From NCBI GenBank assembly GCA_004562765.1, contig SFRL01000013.1, forward strand, positions 24,039 to 88,038: 64,000 bases of DNA, given 5' to 3'. The notes under the pieces were generated by a model. It worked only from the letters and a program-made list of their open reading frames with translations. It had not been told where the DNA came from and made no database searches. The translations under genes were made by a program, and so were the position numbers. Shown one piece after another: positions 62,651 through 64,000 of this stretch. The first letter of the stretch is position 1. The number at the start of each line of letters is the position of its first letter. Source of the stretch: a bacterium (GTDB lineage Bacteria; Bacillota; Clostridia; Lachnospirales; Lachnospiraceae).

Positions 62651-63817
62651 TTACTCAGCCAGCAATGCATCTACCAGCGCATCCATCTGTGCCTCGGAAT
62701 CCGCATTCAGCGTAGAGCGGATGGTAACGGTGGGATCTAAAAGCTTGATCTCCTTCATGCCTTCAAATAACGCACGCATCTGCTTTGCTGCGACAGGCGC
62801 CCAGGTACCGTTCTCCACGAAGCCTACCGTACGCTTCTGATAGTTCTTTGCCTTCAGATGATGCAGGAAGTCCTCCATAACAGGGAACAATCCGCCATCA
62901 TAAGTCGGGCAGCATACAACGAGGCGATCATAGCGGAATGCATCCTCAACTGCCTCTGCCAGATCATCTCTGGTCAGATCGGTAAATGCCACCTTCAGAT
63001 CCGTCTTTGCCTGCAGCTTCTCAACCAGGTTCTCAGCGGCTGCCTTTGTATTGCCATGGATAGATGCGGATGCAACAAAAATACCCTTATCCTCCGGTGC
63101 ATAGCTGCTCCATGTATTGTATTTATCGATATAATAGCCCAGATTCTCTTTCAGGATCGGTCCGTGCAGTGGGCAGATCATCTGAATATCCAGTCCGGCT
63201 GCTTTCTTTAACAATGCCTGCACCTGAACACCATACTTTCCAACGATGTTGAAGTAATAGCGGCGTGCCTCACATGCCCAGTCCTCATCGGCATCCAGTG
63301 CACCGAACTTTCCGAAACCATCGGCAGAGAACAGGATCTTCTCGCTGGACTCATAAGCAACCATGACCTCCGGCCAATGCACCATGGGCGCCATCACAAA
63401 TGTCAGCGTATGGCTACCGAGAGAAAGTGTATCGCCCTCTGCCACTGTCACATTACGGCCTGCAAAATCGGTTCCGAAAAACTGCTTCATCATCGGAAAC
63501 GTCTTTGCATTTGCCACGATCTTCATATCGGGATATTTCTCTGCTGCCTTTGCGATGTTTGCCGCATGATCCGGCTCCATATGGGAAACAACCAGATAAT
63601 CCGGTGTGCGTCCTGCCAGTGCCTGTTCCAGATTCTTGAACCACTCGTCTGTCGCTCTCGCGTCCACGGTATCCATGATCGCGATCTTCTCATCCAGGAT
63701 CAGATAAGAGTTGTAGGATACACCGTTGGGAACGATGTACTGACTCTCAAACAGATCCAGCGTCTTGTCATCCGCGCCAATGTAAATAATATTTTCTGAA
63801 ATCGTTGTATCTTTCAT
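62651..63817 (-). CDS. FprA family A-type flavoprotein (flavodiiron O2/NO reductase)
   Basis: 388-aa cytosolic enzyme with an N-terminal metallo-beta-lactamase-like diiron domain (ligand motif VVSHMEPDHAANI, MVHWPEVMVAYE, CPLHGPILKENLG) and a C-terminal flavodoxin domain binding FMN (FVASASIHGNTKAAAENLVE, VVCCPTYDGGLFPVMEDFL). It reduces O2 to water or NO to N2O in anaerobes. I place the start at ATG 63817, with AGGAGGATACAAGAC; the frame open to 63838 has no better site. Its promoter is at 63856-63884. Confidence 0.94.
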   Translation of the reverse strand: MKDTTISENIIYIGADDKTLDLFESQYIVPNGVSYNSYLILDEKIAIMDTVDARATDEWFKNLEQALAGRTPDYLVVSHMEPDHAANIAKAAEKYPDMKIVANAKTFPMMKQFFGTDFAGRNVTVAEGDTLSLGSHTLTFVMAPMVHWPEVMVAYESSEKILFSADGFGKFGALDADEDWACEARRYYFNIVGKYGVQVQALLKKAAGLDIQMICPLHGPILKENLGYYIDKYNTWSSYAPEDKGIFVASASIHGNTKAAAENLVEKLQAKTDLKVAFTDLTRDDLAEAVEDAFRYDRLVVCCPTYDGGLFPVMEDFLHHLKAKNYQKRTVGFVENGTWAPVAAKQMRALFEGMKEIKLLDPTVTIRSTLNADSEAQMDALVDALLAE

Positions 63818-63855
63818 GTCTTGTATCCTCCTGTGCATTCTTTCAACTATCTGCT

Positions 63856-63884
63856 ATCTTATCACGCAAGCCTGTCCTTGTAAA
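63856..63884 (-). promoter_or_regulatory. Promoter of the flavodiiron gene
   Basis: Minus strand: -35 TTTACA (63879-63884), 17-bp spacer, -10 TAAGAT (63856-63861). In the remaining 116 bp to the window edge I see no supportable feature. Confidence 0.7.
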
Positions 63885-64000
63885 TAATTTTACGAGATCC
63901 AGACTGCGTAACTTTACCTTCGGATTTAATTGGATAGAGTTTACCCACGATGCGCTGATAAAGTATCAGGCAATGACTTGTGGTTTTACTTTACTCCATG

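Noticed and set aside
63885..64000. Possible gene end at the right edge
   Set aside because: All minus-strand frames hit stops within about 35 codons and none shows a recognisable C-terminus; too little sequence to support a call.

Overview
This 64-kb window is a chromosomal segment of a gut-type Firmicute, most likely a member of the Lachnospiraceae (Clostridia). The evidence is gene content and order: hprK, murB, rapZ and whiA together, a type III glutamine synthetase, DUF6472, DUF4358 and DUF4349 proteins, MBOAT next to a DHHW protein, and Ig/FN3-rich secreted proteins. Base composition is near 50% GC, Shine-Dalgarno sites are strong (AGGAGG type), and several promoters have near-consensus -35 and -10 boxes 17 bp apart. 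Almost everything is on the minus strand. The plus-strand exceptions are pyrG, a WYL regulator with a zinc-ribbon partner, and an exonuclease III. I see no prophage, insertion sequence, CRISPR array or rRNA.

Layout. 1-12.4 kb holds housekeeping genes: partial glnN, fba, a lipid kinase, whiA, rapZ, murB, an M18 aminopeptidase, hprK, uvrC and ftsH. 12.6-14.2 kb is pyrG (+). 14.3-26.3 kb is a four-gene operon of unknown function. In transcription order it encodes two double-lobed GNAT-like proteins, a 1410-aa protein with a C-terminal calpain-like (C2) protease domain, and a 1943-aa protein with a UbiB/ABC1-type atypical kinase domain. This is the best candidate in the window for an undescribed system. 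26.4-28.2 kb has a MATE exporter and a DUF212 membrane protein. 28.6-30.0 kb has the WYL regulator and a YvyF-like protein.

30-40.5 kb is a cell-envelope region. It has an Ig-like secreted protein, an ECF sigma/anti-sigma/DUF4349 unit, and a probable polysaccharide O-acylation set: a membrane transglutaminase-like protein, a DUF4358 lipoprotein, MBOAT and DHHW. 40.6-52.2 kb is a close-packed seven-gene run: secreted GH25 muramidase, glutamate racemase, secreted transglutaminase-like protein, c-di-GMP phosphodiesterase, hybrid histidine kinase, response regulator and a lone CbiG. It looks like a wall-remodelling and signalling operon. 52.2-64 kb has DUF6472, DUF975, DegV, tRNA-Gly, a CAP-domain repeat protein, tRNA-Phe, a DUF4143 ATPase, DUF554, gltX, xth and an FprA-type flavodiiron protein.

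The intergenic spaces carry several families of palindromic, structured repeats. One family has three copies (about 1.7, 8.0 and 37.0 kb), and one copy separates the MBOAT and DHHW genes. Both tRNA genes have consensus promoters and a perfect hairpin between the promoter and the mature 5' end.
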